A DNA stretch of 64,000 nt from Edaphobacter acidisoli (GTDB lineage: Bacteria; Acidobacteriota; Terriglobia; Terriglobales; Acidobacteriaceae): positions 124,001-188,000 of the forward strand of contig NZ_BMJB01000001.1 of assembly GCF_014642855.1 (NCBI RefSeq), in the 5' to 3' direction. Positions 8,932 to 18,872 of the stretch are shown one piece after another. Below the pieces are notes generated by a model. The model ran no database searches. It saw nothing but the letters and a program-made list of their open reading frames with translations, and was not told where the DNA came from. The position numbers and the translations under genes are program-made. Every line of letters begins with the position of its first letter. Within the stretch, counting starts at the first letter, position 1.

Positions 8932-10533
8932 TTAGCGATCCCAGCCGCCTTGGATCACTTCGCCCGTAGACTCATTGAGTACGATGGGCTCGATGCGGGC
9001 GTTCTTGAAATCGAACATATTGTTCAAAACGCCGGCCCGGCTATCAAATGAGCCGGCAATGCGCTCACTACCCAGCCAGTTGTCTTCAATGAACCGCAGG
9101 ATAGACGACTGATCAGTCAACGTGTGGTCCACGAAGTTCCGCTTAGCGTATGGTGAGATAACCATCAACGGGAGACGGGGCCCGTAGCCGCAGCGCCCTT
9201 GGGCGTGGGCTGCGTTGACACCCGGCAGCGCTGTTGTGCCGTCGCCACAGGAACCTGGACCCAGCAAGGCATCCTGCGCGGTCGAGGACTGATTCACAAT
9301 GGGAGCCATCTGATGATCGTACCAACCGTCGGAGTCGTCATAGGCGATCACGACGGCAGTGTTCTTCCACTCCTTTTGCTGCTGAAGGAAGTTGATCACG
9401 TGTACGATGAAGGCCTGCTCGTCCAGCGGATCGGAGTAGCCAGCATGGCCATCCTGATATCCCGAAGCCTTCAGGAAGCTGACAGAAGGGAAGTTGCCGG
9501 CTGAAACTGCGGCGTAGAAGTCGTTCAAATCATACTCGTGGTTTCCCGCATCGCCGTCATAGCCGATCGACTTCACTGACGAAGGCCGCGTGTGCTTCGG
9601 GTTTGCCGTCGACGTGTAGTACTGGAACGGTTGGTGATGGGGAATGTAGTCTGCTTTCTTGGTCATCGTGATTGCAGAAGTCGTGCTTCGGTTGCAACCT
9701 GTCGAACCATTCGAGTTGACTGTCGCGAGGTCGAACCCACCTTCAAAGAAGCCCCAGGTCACGCCGCGACTGTTTAGGAGATCGCCGATGTTTTGCCCAC
9801 TAAAATGCACGGCGCTGGGGCTGGAGCAGACATCCCCTATAGGATCCGCATCACTTACCAAAGTCTGGCCGCCGTTACCATCCGAAACCACTGCATCGCC
9901 CACGCTCACTGCATCGTCCACCCCATTTGTCTGACCTGAGACGAGGTTGATAGCGCCCGGTGTCGAAGGGCCGAACGTAGTGCCGTACGAGTTGTCATTC
10001 ATCGCGAAGCGCTGCGCATAGTTCCACAAAGCCGTGACGGTATTGCCATCGTAGTAGCCCATCACGAGCCCGTTGGTCGTCTGGCCGTTCGGCGGCGGCC
10101 CGGGTGTTCCGGTGTACTTCGGGAACCCATCCATCAACCCACCATGAAATGCCTGCTGCTCCGGGCCATAATCGTGGTCCTGGTCTGCGGTTGCTGCCTC
10201 AGACCGATCTAGACGGAACGGATTAACTGCTGCATTGCCATTCAATGTCTTATTCAGAAAATTCGGATTGTTATAAAGCAGAGCATCCGTAAAACCATTT
10301 ACGGATGGTGTGTCTTCCGCAGCTCTGAAGCGCGGCTCGCCTGGAGGATTCAGCGCAACTGGATAAGTGCCAAAGTAGTGGTCAAACGAAACGTTCTCCT
10401 GAAAGATCACAACTAGATGTTTAATCGGCGTAGCGGTGGTTTTGGACTCAGCTTGCGCACTAACAATGGCCGGAGCCGCAACCTGCCCGGCAATCAGCAG
10501 TGTTGCCAAAGAACGTGCAACCAGTTTCTGCAT
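8932..10533 (-). CDS. Secreted phosphoesterase, phospholipase C / acid phosphatase AcpA family
   Basis: Alkaline-phosphatase-fold hydrolase of the bacterial phospholipase C/AcpA family (PF04185), 533 residues. The ATG at 10533 has AAGGAG 5 bases upstream and is followed by a Sec signal peptide (hydrophobic to about residue 26, VSAQA). Family motifs: QENVSFDHYFGTYP at 45-58 (metal ligands Glu46/Asn47), YGTTFGPSTPGAIN (the Ser region) and AYDDSDGWYDH (Asp pair and His). It releases phosphate or cleaves phospholipid headgroups outside the cytoplasm; phosphate scavenging is the likely role. Located downstream of a TonB receptor and a TPR gene on the same strand. The 290-base leader (10534-10825) probably holds its own promoter. 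Confidence 0.92.
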   Translation of the reverse strand: MQKLVARSLATLLIAGQVAAPAIVSAQAESKTTATPIKHLVVIFQENVSFDHYFGTYPVALNPPGEPRFRAAEDTPSVNGFTDALLYNNPNFLNKTLNGNAAVNPFRLDRSEAATADQDHDYGPEQQAFHGGLMDGFPKYTGTPGPPPNGQTTNGLVMGYYDGNTVTALWNYAQRFAMNDNSYGTTFGPSTPGAINLVSGQTNGVDDAVSVGDAVVSDGNGGQTLVSDADPIGDVCSSPSAVHFSGQNIGDLLNSRGVTWGFFEGGFDLATVNSNGSTGCNRSTTSAITMTKKADYIPHHQPFQYYTSTANPKHTRPSSVKSIGYDGDAGNHEYDLNDFYAAVSAGNFPSVSFLKASGYQDGHAGYSDPLDEQAFIVHVINFLQQQKEWKNTAVVIAYDDSDGWYDHQMAPIVNQSSTAQDALLGPGSCGDGTTALPGVNAAHAQGRCGYGPRLPLMVISPYAKRNFVDHTLTDQSSILRFIEDNWLGSERIAGSFDSRAGVLNNMFDFKNARIEPIVLNESTGEVIQGGWDR

Positions 10534-10825
10534 GACGTCTCCTTTTGTTTGAGAAGGCCCATCCGGGCCGTCAACAAAGGTGTAGTCATCTACTATGAAC
10601 AACTTGTGACGAAACCATGTACGACCGAACAAATTTCTCTTGAGTAACCGCAAGGAAAGGAAAAACCAGTTGCTGTTACGTGGAAAGGGAAGGTCTCGGT
10701 CGCGCGCTGCTTCGTACGAAGAGTGACGATATAGGTCGAATTCGATCAATCCTTCCAAACAGGCTCATCGGGTGCAAAACGCAACAACCCGCCGGGATAA
10801 TGGCAATGAAATCCACTGGCCGCGA

Positions 10826-11824
10826 TCACCGCATGATTTTCGGTGCTTTGTCGGAGAGCTGTTTGAACTTTGCGGCCTCTTCTTTGGATTCTTGAGATTT
10901 GCCCTGTCTTCTGTAGACGCGCGCTAATAAGTAATGTGGGTCTGGATAAGTAGGGTCCATCTCGACCGCATGTTTGAGCCATTTCAGGCTTGCATCGGAC
11001 TGGCCGGCTTGCTCCAGCGCTTTTCCAGCAAGGAAGAAGCTTCTGGGATTTCCTGGGTTTCGCGATGAGGCTTCTGCTGCCAAGTCGAAAGCCTTCTGGC
11101 TGTTGCCGAGCTTCAGCATCAGGCCGGACATGTTGAGATATACATCGTCATAATCTGGATGGTTTTTGTAAACCAACTTGAGCGCGTGGACGTAATTCTC
11201 CATCGCATGACCGTTCTCACCCAAGGCCTCGTAGCACAGACCGAGATTGTCGTAGGCGCGATAGAAGGTTGCGTCCAGTTGGATAGCCTTCTGGAACTCT
11301 GCCATCGCCTTCGGAACGTTGCCGTCCTGATAGTCAAGCCGTCCCAGCCAGTAGTGAGGCTCGGGGTTATTCGGTGCTGCAGCGATGGCTCGCTGAAATG
11401 AGAGTGCTGCATCCGTATCGTGTGCATTCAGATACTGCGTCTGGCCTAGCAGCAGCAGCGCGGAAACATCATCGGGTGTCTTTGTAAGTAGCGTATGAAG
11501 AGTTTCACTCGCAGCATCGAACTGGTGAGACAACATCTGTCCGTCTGCAAGCGCCAGCAGGAGGTCCCGCTGTTCCGGGCAAGCGGCGAGTCCAGTTTTT
11601 GCTGCGTCGATTCCGGCAGGGAAGTCCTGTTTGTGGATGGCGTTTTGGGCTCGCTGGAGCTGGGTTGTGCAGAGGTACGTTGCCGGATCAGAGGAAGATG
11701 GAGCTGCAATTTGTTGCCCTGGTAAAGGTGCCTGAGGCAGCGATTGGGAGAAAGAAGGTATCGCTGTGACGAGCAGAGCGCCGATCAACGTTCTCATCCA
11801 TAGCGGGCTAGAGTGCGTCTGCAT
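10826..11824 (-). CDS. Exported TPR-repeat protein
   Basis: About 332 residues: an N-terminal hydrophobic signal (MRTLIGALLVTAIPSFSQ), then a run of tetratricopeptide repeats from about residue 60 to the end. Canonical TPR positions are visible, for example PEPHYWLGRLDYQDGNVPKA and FYRAYDNLGLCYEALGE. TPRs are protein-protein scaffolds, so it is probably periplasmic or outer-membrane associated. The frame is open to an ATG at 11866; ATGs at 11824 and 11797 fit a signal peptide better, but none has a convincing ribosome site. It follows the TonB receptor by a short terminator-containing gap, and this TPR-after-Oar arrangement recurs in Acidobacteria. Partner unknown. Confidence 0.8.
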   Translation of the reverse strand: MQTHSSPLWMRTLIGALLVTAIPSFSQSLPQAPLPGQQIAAPSSSDPATYLCTTQLQRAQNAIHKQDFPAGIDAAKTGLAACPEQRDLLLALADGQMLSHQFDAASETLHTLLTKTPDDVSALLLLGQTQYLNAHDTDAALSFQRAIAAAPNNPEPHYWLGRLDYQDGNVPKAMAEFQKAIQLDATFYRAYDNLGLCYEALGENGHAMENYVHALKLVYKNHPDYDDVYLNMSGLMLKLGNSQKAFDLAAEASSRNPGNPRSFFLAGKALEQAGQSDASLKWLKHAVEMDPTYPDPHYLLARVYRRQGKSQESKEEAAKFKQLSDKAPKIMR

Positions 11825-11887
11825 GAACGGGATGCTCTGAGATCTTTCTGCGCGTGACGGGCGCATAGCGCATGGGTTAAAGGAAAC

Positions 11888-11915
11888 AGGCGGCCCGAAG
11901 AGATACGGGCCGCCT
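11888..11915 (-). terminator. Strong terminator hairpin after TonB receptor
   Basis: Perfect 10-bp stem AGGCGGCCCG / CGGGCCGCCT with an 8-base loop, followed on the minus strand by GTTTCCTTT. It sits 15 bases past the stop of the receptor gene. Confidence 0.75.
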
Positions 11916-11929
11916 TGAGTATACCGGGG

Positions 11930-14900
11930 CTAGAAGCTGAAGCGCGCGTTCAGCTGCACGATGCGAGGTGCATATGCGGAGCCAAGAACCAACCCGAAGT
12001 TCGGGTCGTTGATGTCCGTCACCGGGTTTGCGCGGCCTGCGCGGTTGAACAGGTTGATGCCGTCGGCACGGAGTTGGAAGCTTCGCTCCTCGCCGAAGTC
12101 GAAGCTCTTCTGCAGGCTGGCATTCTCCGATGCCTGGCCTGGCCCAACCACGTTGTTGAGCACCGAAGGCACATTGCCGGTGGTGAGCGCCACGACGTTG
12201 TTTGCTGATGTGGGAACATGTGCAAATGCAGCAGAATTCAAATAGGCAGGACCTGAAGGTTGGGAAATATTGATCGGCCCCGAGTGGTTCAATTCCACCT
12301 TTGCACCTGTGAAGTTCGGCCTGGTGGTGGCGAAGATACCGTTGCTCGGGAAGCTATCAACTATTGCGAGAGTGCTCCCTGATTGGTAGATTGCGTTCCC
12401 GCTGAGTGTCCATCCACCGGCGATCCAGTTCAGCGGCCCATGCAGATTAAACTGCCGCCCTTTGCCAAAAGGAAGATCATAGAAGGCAGTGAACTTTAAC
12501 TGCTGCGGAACATCTATGCCCTCAGCGATTGCTTTCTCTGCTTTCAAATTGTGTACATCCTGCACCAGTGAGCACTGACCGCTGTTGCAGTTGCTATTGG
12601 TGTCAGTCAAAGTCTTCGACCATGTGTAAGCGACTAGAACATTGAAGCCCTTCGAGACCTTGCGAGTAATCGTGGCTTGCAGCGAGTCATAGCGCGACCA
12701 GCCAATGTTGTAGTCGTACTGGGTTATGCCACCACCCTGATACTGTGGGAATGGCGCCAGAGCCTGCTGAACAGTGTTGCTTGGGTCGAAGCCCACATAC
12801 GGCATGGGAACCTCAGGATGCTGTGAGAGTGGATCCAGCAGCGCATCACCATACTTGGCAAGATTAGCGACTGGCAGCTGGTTCAATTGGTCGAGTCCAT
12901 ACGCGTAGATGCGCCTGCCTCTGTTTCCGACATAGTTAAGTTCGGCGATGGTCTTGTTGCCAACGGCGTACTGGAGCCCGAGGTTGTAGTTCTCCACATA
13001 AGTAACCCTCGATCCATCTGGGCGGATATAGGCTGGAGGCGATTGTGTATTTGCTTGCGTGGGGTCGTAATTGGGCAGCGCTCCCGAGAACGAAGGATAC
13101 GGATTACTGAGGGTGGCAATTGCCATGTCGCGATATGGCGTGGGGTTAGTTGTATGGTTGACTACGATTCTGCCTGTATATCCGAGTGAGGACGGAGGGC
13201 CGTTGAATTGGAACGCCGGTCCTGCTTCAGGAGATTGCGTGTTGACGCCGAATCCTGCCCGAAGGACAAGCTGTGGAGTCGCAGCATAGGTGATGCCGAA
13301 GCGAGGCAGAATCAAGCCCCAATCGGTCCGCTCAAATCCTTTCTTGTTAAGCTGGCTGGCGAACTGAAGCGCACCGGGAAGATTTCCCGCGGCAGAGTTC
13401 GGCAGCAAGGGGTTCATAGTCGTCATCTGACCATGAGCTTCTGTGATGCCTCCCATGATCTCCCAGCGAAGGCCGAGATTCAGAGACAGTTTAGGCGAGA
13501 CCTTCCAGTCGTCCTGGATATAAGTCCCGATCTCATGCCTGTTGAACTCATAGTTTCCATGATTGACGGTGCTGCCCGTGCTGTCCACTTGACCCAGCAT
13601 GAAGCTGGCAACTGCGTTGCCGGCGTACTTCGATGTGCTCTGTCCATCGTCGGTCTCGACATTGGAGAATGCAAAGCTAGCGGGTGTAGAGATGTTAAGG
13701 TCGTTTTCGCGATACAGACGATACTCAACTCCAGCCTGTAACTGATGCGCGCCATGGCTGATGAAGACCTGATCGATGCCAATAATGCTCGACGTAATGT
13801 TTCCGCTACCGTTGGAGCCGTCACCAAACGTGTCATTGTTATCGCCAAGTGCCTTCTGGCCGCCGCCAAACGTGATTGTCGGGAACGCAACTGGAGCGAT
13901 GTTCTTAAGGCCGAGCGTCGTTCCCCAGTTCTGGCTCGAAAAAGGGGTGGTGTAGATATTGGTGAAGCGGTTATACCCGATGCCAAAGTGGTTCATGATG
14001 TGGGAGGTGATCTCCCAATAGTCGTTCGCGCGTATGACTTTGCCTGGGTTGTCCTGGAAGTGCCACGTGTCCAGCGGACTGGTTCCGGGGATGGCCCATG
14101 TACCGCTGCCGGAGTTGCTCCTGTTTCTGCCGACCGTGCTATACATGAATTCGACTCGTTGCGCTTGCGTTAGCGTCTGGTCGAGCTTAATGGTGAGGAT
14201 GTTCTGAGAGAATGTCGGCTGACCGGCAGCAAACGCTGGAATATTGCCGACCACGTTGCTGTTAAGGTAATTCGTGGGAAATTTCAACTTGAGATAGTTA
14301 GCAGCAACCGGATCGAAGCGGTTGGTGGGTATCTTGTTTCCAGGGAACGGGTCACGTACCAGACCAGTGCTCAGTGCCACCTGTCCGGTCACAGGATCCA
14401 CCTGTCCAGCTGTTAGCAGACGCGTCGAGGTGGGATCATAGATCTGACCATAGATGACTGGCCGTCCCAGGGCATCGACCGTTGCCTGCTGGCCGGATTG
14501 GCTGTTCAGCGTCAATGCCGGGTTGAGAAATCCGGAGAAGTCGCCTCCAAGCATCGCTTGGGTTGGCATCGTCGTTGGTGTTGATGAGATCGTGTAATTG
14601 GTAATCTTGGTTTTCTCGTCCGAGACGAAGAAGAACGACTTGTTTCTGCCGTCATAAATCTTTGGAATAAAAATTGGCCCGCCGACTGTTCCTCCAAAGT
14701 TATTTAGACGTTGTTTAGCGCGCGGCGTACCGGTCTGTTTGGCTGCAAAGGTGTTTGCGTCCAGTGCTTCGTTCTGGAAGAACTCGTAGATCGAGCCGTG
14801 CAGGTGGTTGGTCCCGGACTTGATGCCATAGTTCGACACGGCAGTTCCGCCGCCGTTGTACTGCGCGCCCATGGCGCCAATCTGCATGTTGAAATCAGTT

Positions 14901-15526
14901 ACGGCATCGACACTTGTAGGCGTCTCTGCCGTATCAAACGTTCCCATCGAAACTCCATCCAGGTAGATCTCGTTCGAGAAGTACTGCCCGCCCTCAATCG
15001 AACCGGTGAAGGTATTGCCGGTTGTACCTGGAAGGCTATTAAAGATAAATGCCTGCAACTGGCGCTCGCCATCGTGGTCAACCAGGATCGGCCAGGTTGT
15101 CATCTCTTTTGCACTGATATAGTGGCTGATCTGCGCCGTGCTGGTCTCCAATAGTTGCGCATCGCTTGAAACAGTCACCGTTTCGGTTCCTCCGCCGACT
15201 GGGAGCTTCAAGTTGACAGTGAGCAACTGTGCCACATGGAGCGGGACGCCGGTGATTGTCGCAGGGGTAAAGCCCTTTGCTGTAGCCGTGACGTTATAAG
15301 TTCCGGGCGGTAGCGAGGGGAAGGTGTAAACACCTGCTCCTGTGGTCACGGTGTTGGACTTCACGCCGGTGGCCACGTCGGTAGCGACGACCTGGGCTCC
15401 CGGAACCACCGCACCAGTTGTGTCAGCCACAGTGCCGTTCAGTGCTCCGGAAGATCCCTGCTGAGCCGAAACATATGTAACCGATATCATTAGAACTAAA
15501 ACAATGGTAAAAAGATGCTTTAGCAT
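11930..15526 (-). CDS. Oar-like TonB-dependent receptor with N-terminal carboxypeptidase-regulatory domain
   Basis: Outer-membrane receptor of 1198 residues. The ATG at 15526 follows GGGGG at 5 bases and gives a signal peptide (MLKHLFTIVLVLMISVTYVSAQ). Residues about 28-110 are a CnaB/CarboxypepD_reg beta-sandwich (GALNGTVADTTGAVVPGA, YTFPSLPPGTYNVTATA). A plug domain and a long barrel follow, ending RIVQLNARFSF with the terminal aromatic of an outer-membrane barrel. Such receptors import large substrates, usually glycans, using TonB energy; the ligand cannot be read. It is divergent from a Tat-exported glycosidase-like gene, suggesting carbohydrate, but the genes downstream on its own strand include a phosphoesterase. 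Confidence 0.92.
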   Translation of the reverse strand: MLKHLFTIVLVLMISVTYVSAQQGSSGALNGTVADTTGAVVPGAQVVATDVATGVKSNTVTTGAGVYTFPSLPPGTYNVTATAKGFTPATITGVPLHVAQLLTVNLKLPVGGGTETVTVSSDAQLLETSTAQISHYISAKEMTTWPILVDHDGERQLQAFIFNSLPGTTGNTFTGSIEGGQYFSNEIYLDGVSMGTFDTAETPTSVDAVTDFNMQIGAMGAQYNGGGTAVSNYGIKSGTNHLHGSIYEFFQNEALDANTFAAKQTGTPRAKQRLNNFGGTVGGPIFIPKIYDGRNKSFFFVSDEKTKITNYTISSTPTTMPTQAMLGGDFSGFLNPALTLNSQSGQQATVDALGRPVIYGQIYDPTSTRLLTAGQVDPVTGQVALSTGLVRDPFPGNKIPTNRFDPVAANYLKLKFPTNYLNSNVVGNIPAFAAGQPTFSQNILTIKLDQTLTQAQRVEFMYSTVGRNRSNSGSGTWAIPGTSPLDTWHFQDNPGKVIRANDYWEITSHIMNHFGIGYNRFTNIYTTPFSSQNWGTTLGLKNIAPVAFPTITFGGGQKALGDNNDTFGDGSNGSGNITSSIIGIDQVFISHGAHQLQAGVEYRLYRENDLNISTPASFAFSNVETDDGQSTSKYAGNAVASFMLGQVDSTGSTVNHGNYEFNRHEIGTYIQDDWKVSPKLSLNLGLRWEIMGGITEAHGQMTTMNPLLPNSAAGNLPGALQFASQLNKKGFERTDWGLILPRFGITYAATPQLVLRAGFGVNTQSPEAGPAFQFNGPPSSLGYTGRIVVNHTTNPTPYRDMAIATLSNPYPSFSGALPNYDPTQANTQSPPAYIRPDGSRVTYVENYNLGLQYAVGNKTIAELNYVGNRGRRIYAYGLDQLNQLPVANLAKYGDALLDPLSQHPEVPMPYVGFDPSNTVQQALAPFPQYQGGGITQYDYNIGWSRYDSLQATITRKVSKGFNVLVAYTWSKTLTDTNSNCNSGQCSLVQDVHNLKAEKAIAEGIDVPQQLKFTAFYDLPFGKGRQFNLHGPLNWIAGGWTLSGNAIYQSGSTLAIVDSFPSNGIFATTRPNFTGAKVELNHSGPINISQPSGPAYLNSAAFAHVPTSANNVVALTTGNVPSVLNNVVGPGQASENASLQKSFDFGEERSFQLRADGINLFNRAGRANPVTDINDPNFGLVLGSAYAPRIVQLNARFSF

Positions 15527-15660
15527 GCTTGCCCCCAAAATGATGGTTAATGCTGGAATTGCGCTAGTCTGCGTCGAGGTCCAATAAAAGCGAGGCCCTC
15601 TCAATATGATTGATTGGGAAAAGGTACGCCAAATTTAATAAATATGTCAATATAAAATAA

Positions 15661-15677
15661 AAAAAGATAGTCTTTTT
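15661..15677. promoter_or_regulatory. AT-rich inverted repeat in divergent control region
   Basis: AAAAAGA-TAG-TCTTTTT, a 7-3-7 inverted repeat within the very AT-rich spacer (15527-15736) between the divergent receptor and glycosidase-like genes. It could be an operator or just low-complexity promoter DNA. Confidence 0.3.
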
Positions 15678-15736
15678 GATTCTTTTTGTGTTGTCGGGTT
15701 TGCTGTAAACACACAGTGTGCTCGGAAGGGAGTCTT

Positions 15737-18700
15737 ATGTCTCACATCACATTTCCACGGCGCGACATTCTAAAGGGAGCAGTTTCGTTTGGTGCGCTCG
15801 CCGGAATTGACACTCTATTACCCGCTCAATCGGCTGTGAAGACACAAGGAGACGCTGTTGACGTGGTTCCTTATGGGATCGGTAATTGGTCCAACCTGGC
15901 CTTCGATCCCCGTGGAAGTCATCGCGCAGTAGTTCGGGTAGGAAAAAACTCAGATGCGGTTATGGTGCGCATCCCTTGGAGGAGGCGCGATTCAGACCCC
16001 GAAAAGAAAAATGTCCTGTTAACCGGAGCAGACGGGAAAACACAGATTAAGAACCTTATCCGCATAAATATTAATCGCGAGTTCGGGGACCTCGTTTTTC
16101 AGCCCCAAAACGGACCTGGCGTTTACTTCATTTACTACATGCCCTTTGATGGACCAGGACGCTCATTGAACTATCCCACAGTCATTTATCCTCCTCCAGT
16201 CGATACGGCAGATCTGGAGTGGGTGGAGCGGAACCATTTAGGCGATCCGAGTTCCGCGAGGCAGGCGGTGTGGCGCAGGCTTCCACGTGCAAGAGTGGTC
16301 GAGTTTCAGGCTGTGGATGCCTTTAACTTCTCTTACCCAATGGAAGTTATTGCCACAGAGCAGGAAAGGGACAGGCTCCTCGCGCAGAATCCATCCGCAG
16401 TATTTCTTTTATTCCCGGAGAAGGGGAATCAATCGATCAGAATGCCACACGATTTGCCGTATCGCTGGATAGAGCGCGGAGCAAACACTAGGTTTGTCGG
16501 CAATGCTCATCGTGGCGAATTCTACGTGATGCAGTTAGGTGTGTACGCAGCTCGCAAGAGCATAAAAGATCTCAGCGTTAGTTTCTCTGATCTACGCTCC
16601 AGATCTGGAGCGAGCATTCCGAGATTTGCGTGGACCTGCTTCAATACTGCTGGGATGCAATGGAATGGCGAGCCGTTGACGAAGAAAGTTTCCGTTGTAA
16701 AGGGAGACATCCAGCCGCTTTGGATCGGACTTCCGATCCCGGAAAACTCCGAAACCGAGAGCTATCTCGGGACGATTAAGGTCACAGATGCCGATGGCGC
16801 ATCGTCATCGGTCGATGTCAGGCTTACCGTCAGTGGCGAGTCTATCCCCAACCACGGCGACAATGATCCCTACAATCTCTCGCGCCTGCGATGGTTGGAT
16901 TCGAGGTTGGCCGAGGATGACTCGATTGTTCCACCCTTTATTCCTATCAATCGAGACGGGAATATCATCAACATCCTGGGTCGAAGTCTCACGGTTGGCC
17001 CTAACGGCTTCCCTGAGCAAATCTGCAGTTATTACACTCCTGACAATACCGACATTGCAGAGAAGGCTCGAGAGATTCTGGCGGCCCCGATCTCGTTGAC
17101 CGTTATAGTTGCGGATGCGCCTGTGCGGTGGGAATCTCACGATCTGCAGTTTGAAAACCATCTGCCGGGAAGAGTGAGCTGGAAGGTGAAAAATGTATCG
17201 GGCCCTCTGACAATGCTTACGCATGCGCGTATGGAATTTGATGGGGTCGTGGAGTTCACAGTTGAGGTTTCCAGCGCACAAGAGATTGCGGTTCAAGACA
17301 TACACCTTGAAGTACCGTATCTGCGCGAGGCCGCCGTCTACATGATGGGCATGGGGCAAAAAGGTGGCTATCGTCCATCCTCCTTCCGTTGGCAATGGAA
17401 TATCGAAAATAACCAAGACTCCATATGGATCGGTGATGTGAACGCCGGCATGCAGGTGCAACTCTATGACGACCATTATTCACGGCCACTCAATACTAAT
17501 TTTTACCGACTCAAGCCTCTCGTAATGCCAGCGTCGTGGTCGAATAATGGACAAGGTGGATGCGATCTTGTTGATCACAACAAGTCAACAACCATGCTTC
17601 GCTGCTACAGCGGTCCGCGCACACTACGTGCTGGCGAAGCGCTGCATTACAACTTCCGGTTGCTGCTGACTCCGTTTAAGCCGGTGAATACATGCGAGCA
17701 CTGGAACAATCGCTACTATCACAATGGTGCTCCTCCGCCTGCTAAGGTCAAGGCGACGGGCGCGAATGTCATCAACATTCATCATGCAACCGACATCAAC
17801 CCATATCTGAACTATCCGTTTTTGCGTGCTGCACAGATGAAGGAATACATCGAGAAGGCGCATGCGCTCGACATGAAGGTGAAAATCTACTACACCGTCC
17901 GCGAGCTTTCCATTCATGCTCCTGAGATATTCGCGTTACGCAGCTTTGGTGATGAGATCTTTGTAGGAGGCCCTGGTGGGGGATACAACTGGCTGCAGGA
18001 ACATCTCGGCGATGACTACATTGCAGGCTGGTGTGTCCCCGACAAACATGATGCCACGGTCATCAATAGCGGCGCCTCGCGGTGGCACAACTATTACGTA
18101 GAGGGGATCAATTGGTTGGCACAGAATGTTGGTATCGATGGCATCTATCTTGATGACCTTGCATTCGATCGAGTTATTATGCAGCGCGTCCGCAGGGTAC
18201 TTAGCAAGAACCGCCCGGATGCGCTGATCGATCTGCATTCGGCCAATCAATATGATTTGCGTGATGGATTCGCAAGCAGCGCAAACCTGTACATGGGCGA
18301 ACTGCCGTATATTGACCGGCTGTGGTTCGGCGAATATTTCAACTACGACTCTCCGCCTGATTATTATCTGATTGAAATTTCCGGTATTCCATTCGGGTTG
18401 ATGGGCGAGATGCTACAAGGAGGCGGCAATCCCTGGCGCGGCATGGTATATGGCATGACAGCGAGGCTGGGTCATTCTGGTGACCCGCGTTCTCTATGGA
18501 AAGCCTGGGATGGTTTCGGCATCGAAGGCAGTCGAATGATTGGATATTGGGATCCGCGTTCGCCGGTAACAACAGGCCGCGAGGATGTGTTGGCGACAAG
18601 CTATGTAAAGCAAGGCGCTGCGATGATTGCGATTGGAAGTTGGGCGCCCGCCACGGAAAACATTCGCTTACAAATTGACTACCATCTGTTTGGCATTAAT

Positions 18701-18832
18701 CCGGCAAAGGCTATCATTACAGCGCCCGCAATTGAGAACTTTCAGGATGCGGCCACCTTCCACGCTGGTGATGAAATTCCAATACCGTTCGGACGAGGTC
18801 TGCTTTTGATCATTTCAGAGAGCACTGCATAA
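15737..18832 (+). CDS. Tat-exported glycoside-hydrolase-like protein (DUF6067/GH123_N-like architecture)
   Basis: A 1031-residue protein. The start at 15737 has GGGAG 4 bases upstream. The N-terminus PRRDILKGAVSFGALAGI is a twin-arginine signal (Arg8-Arg9). The first 600 residues are beta-rich with a surface-domain look. The C-terminal 400 residues read as a TIM-barrel glycosidase: GANVINIHHATDINPYLN, KVKIYYTVRELS, and GIDGIYLDDLAFDR, where the Asp pair resembles the catalytic strand of many glycosidases. It most resembles the DUF6067/GH123_N-type group from memory; I could not check. Divergent from a TonB receptor and close to a CBM9-like and a DUF5107-TPR gene, so a secreted glycan-degrading role is inferred. 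Substrate unknown. Confidence 0.75.
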   Translation: MSHITFPRRDILKGAVSFGALAGIDTLLPAQSAVKTQGDAVDVVPYGIGNWSNLAFDPRGSHRAVVRVGKNSDAVMVRIPWRRRDSDPEKKNVLLTGADGKTQIKNLIRININREFGDLVFQPQNGPGVYFIYYMPFDGPGRSLNYPTVIYPPPVDTADLEWVERNHLGDPSSARQAVWRRLPRARVVEFQAVDAFNFSYPMEVIATEQERDRLLAQNPSAVFLLFPEKGNQSIRMPHDLPYRWIERGANTRFVGNAHRGEFYVMQLGVYAARKSIKDLSVSFSDLRSRSGASIPRFAWTCFNTAGMQWNGEPLTKKVSVVKGDIQPLWIGLPIPENSETESYLGTIKVTDADGASSSVDVRLTVSGESIPNHGDNDPYNLSRLRWLDSRLAEDDSIVPPFIPINRDGNIINILGRSLTVGPNGFPEQICSYYTPDNTDIAEKAREILAAPISLTVIVADAPVRWESHDLQFENHLPGRVSWKVKNVSGPLTMLTHARMEFDGVVEFTVEVSSAQEIAVQDIHLEVPYLREAAVYMMGMGQKGGYRPSSFRWQWNIENNQDSIWIGDVNAGMQVQLYDDHYSRPLNTNFYRLKPLVMPASWSNNGQGGCDLVDHNKSTTMLRCYSGPRTLRAGEALHYNFRLLLTPFKPVNTCEHWNNRYYHNGAPPPAKVKATGANVINIHHATDINPYLNYPFLRAAQMKEYIEKAHALDMKVKIYYTVRELSIHAPEIFALRSFGDEIFVGGPGGGYNWLQEHLGDDYIAGWCVPDKHDATVINSGASRWHNYYVEGINWLAQNVGIDGIYLDDLAFDRVIMQRVRRVLSKNRPDALIDLHSANQYDLRDGFASSANLYMGELPYIDRLWFGEYFNYDSPPDYYLIEISGIPFGLMGEMLQGGGNPWRGMVYGMTARLGHSGDPRSLWKAWDGFGIEGSRMIGYWDPRSPVTTGREDVLATSYVKQGAAMIAIGSWAPATENIRLQIDYHLFGINPAKAIITAPAIENFQDAATFHAGDEIPIPFGRGLLLIISESTA

Positions 18833-18872
18833 ATCTTGGCCCTGTAAAGCTGCCAGCCATGTGCGAATGGAG

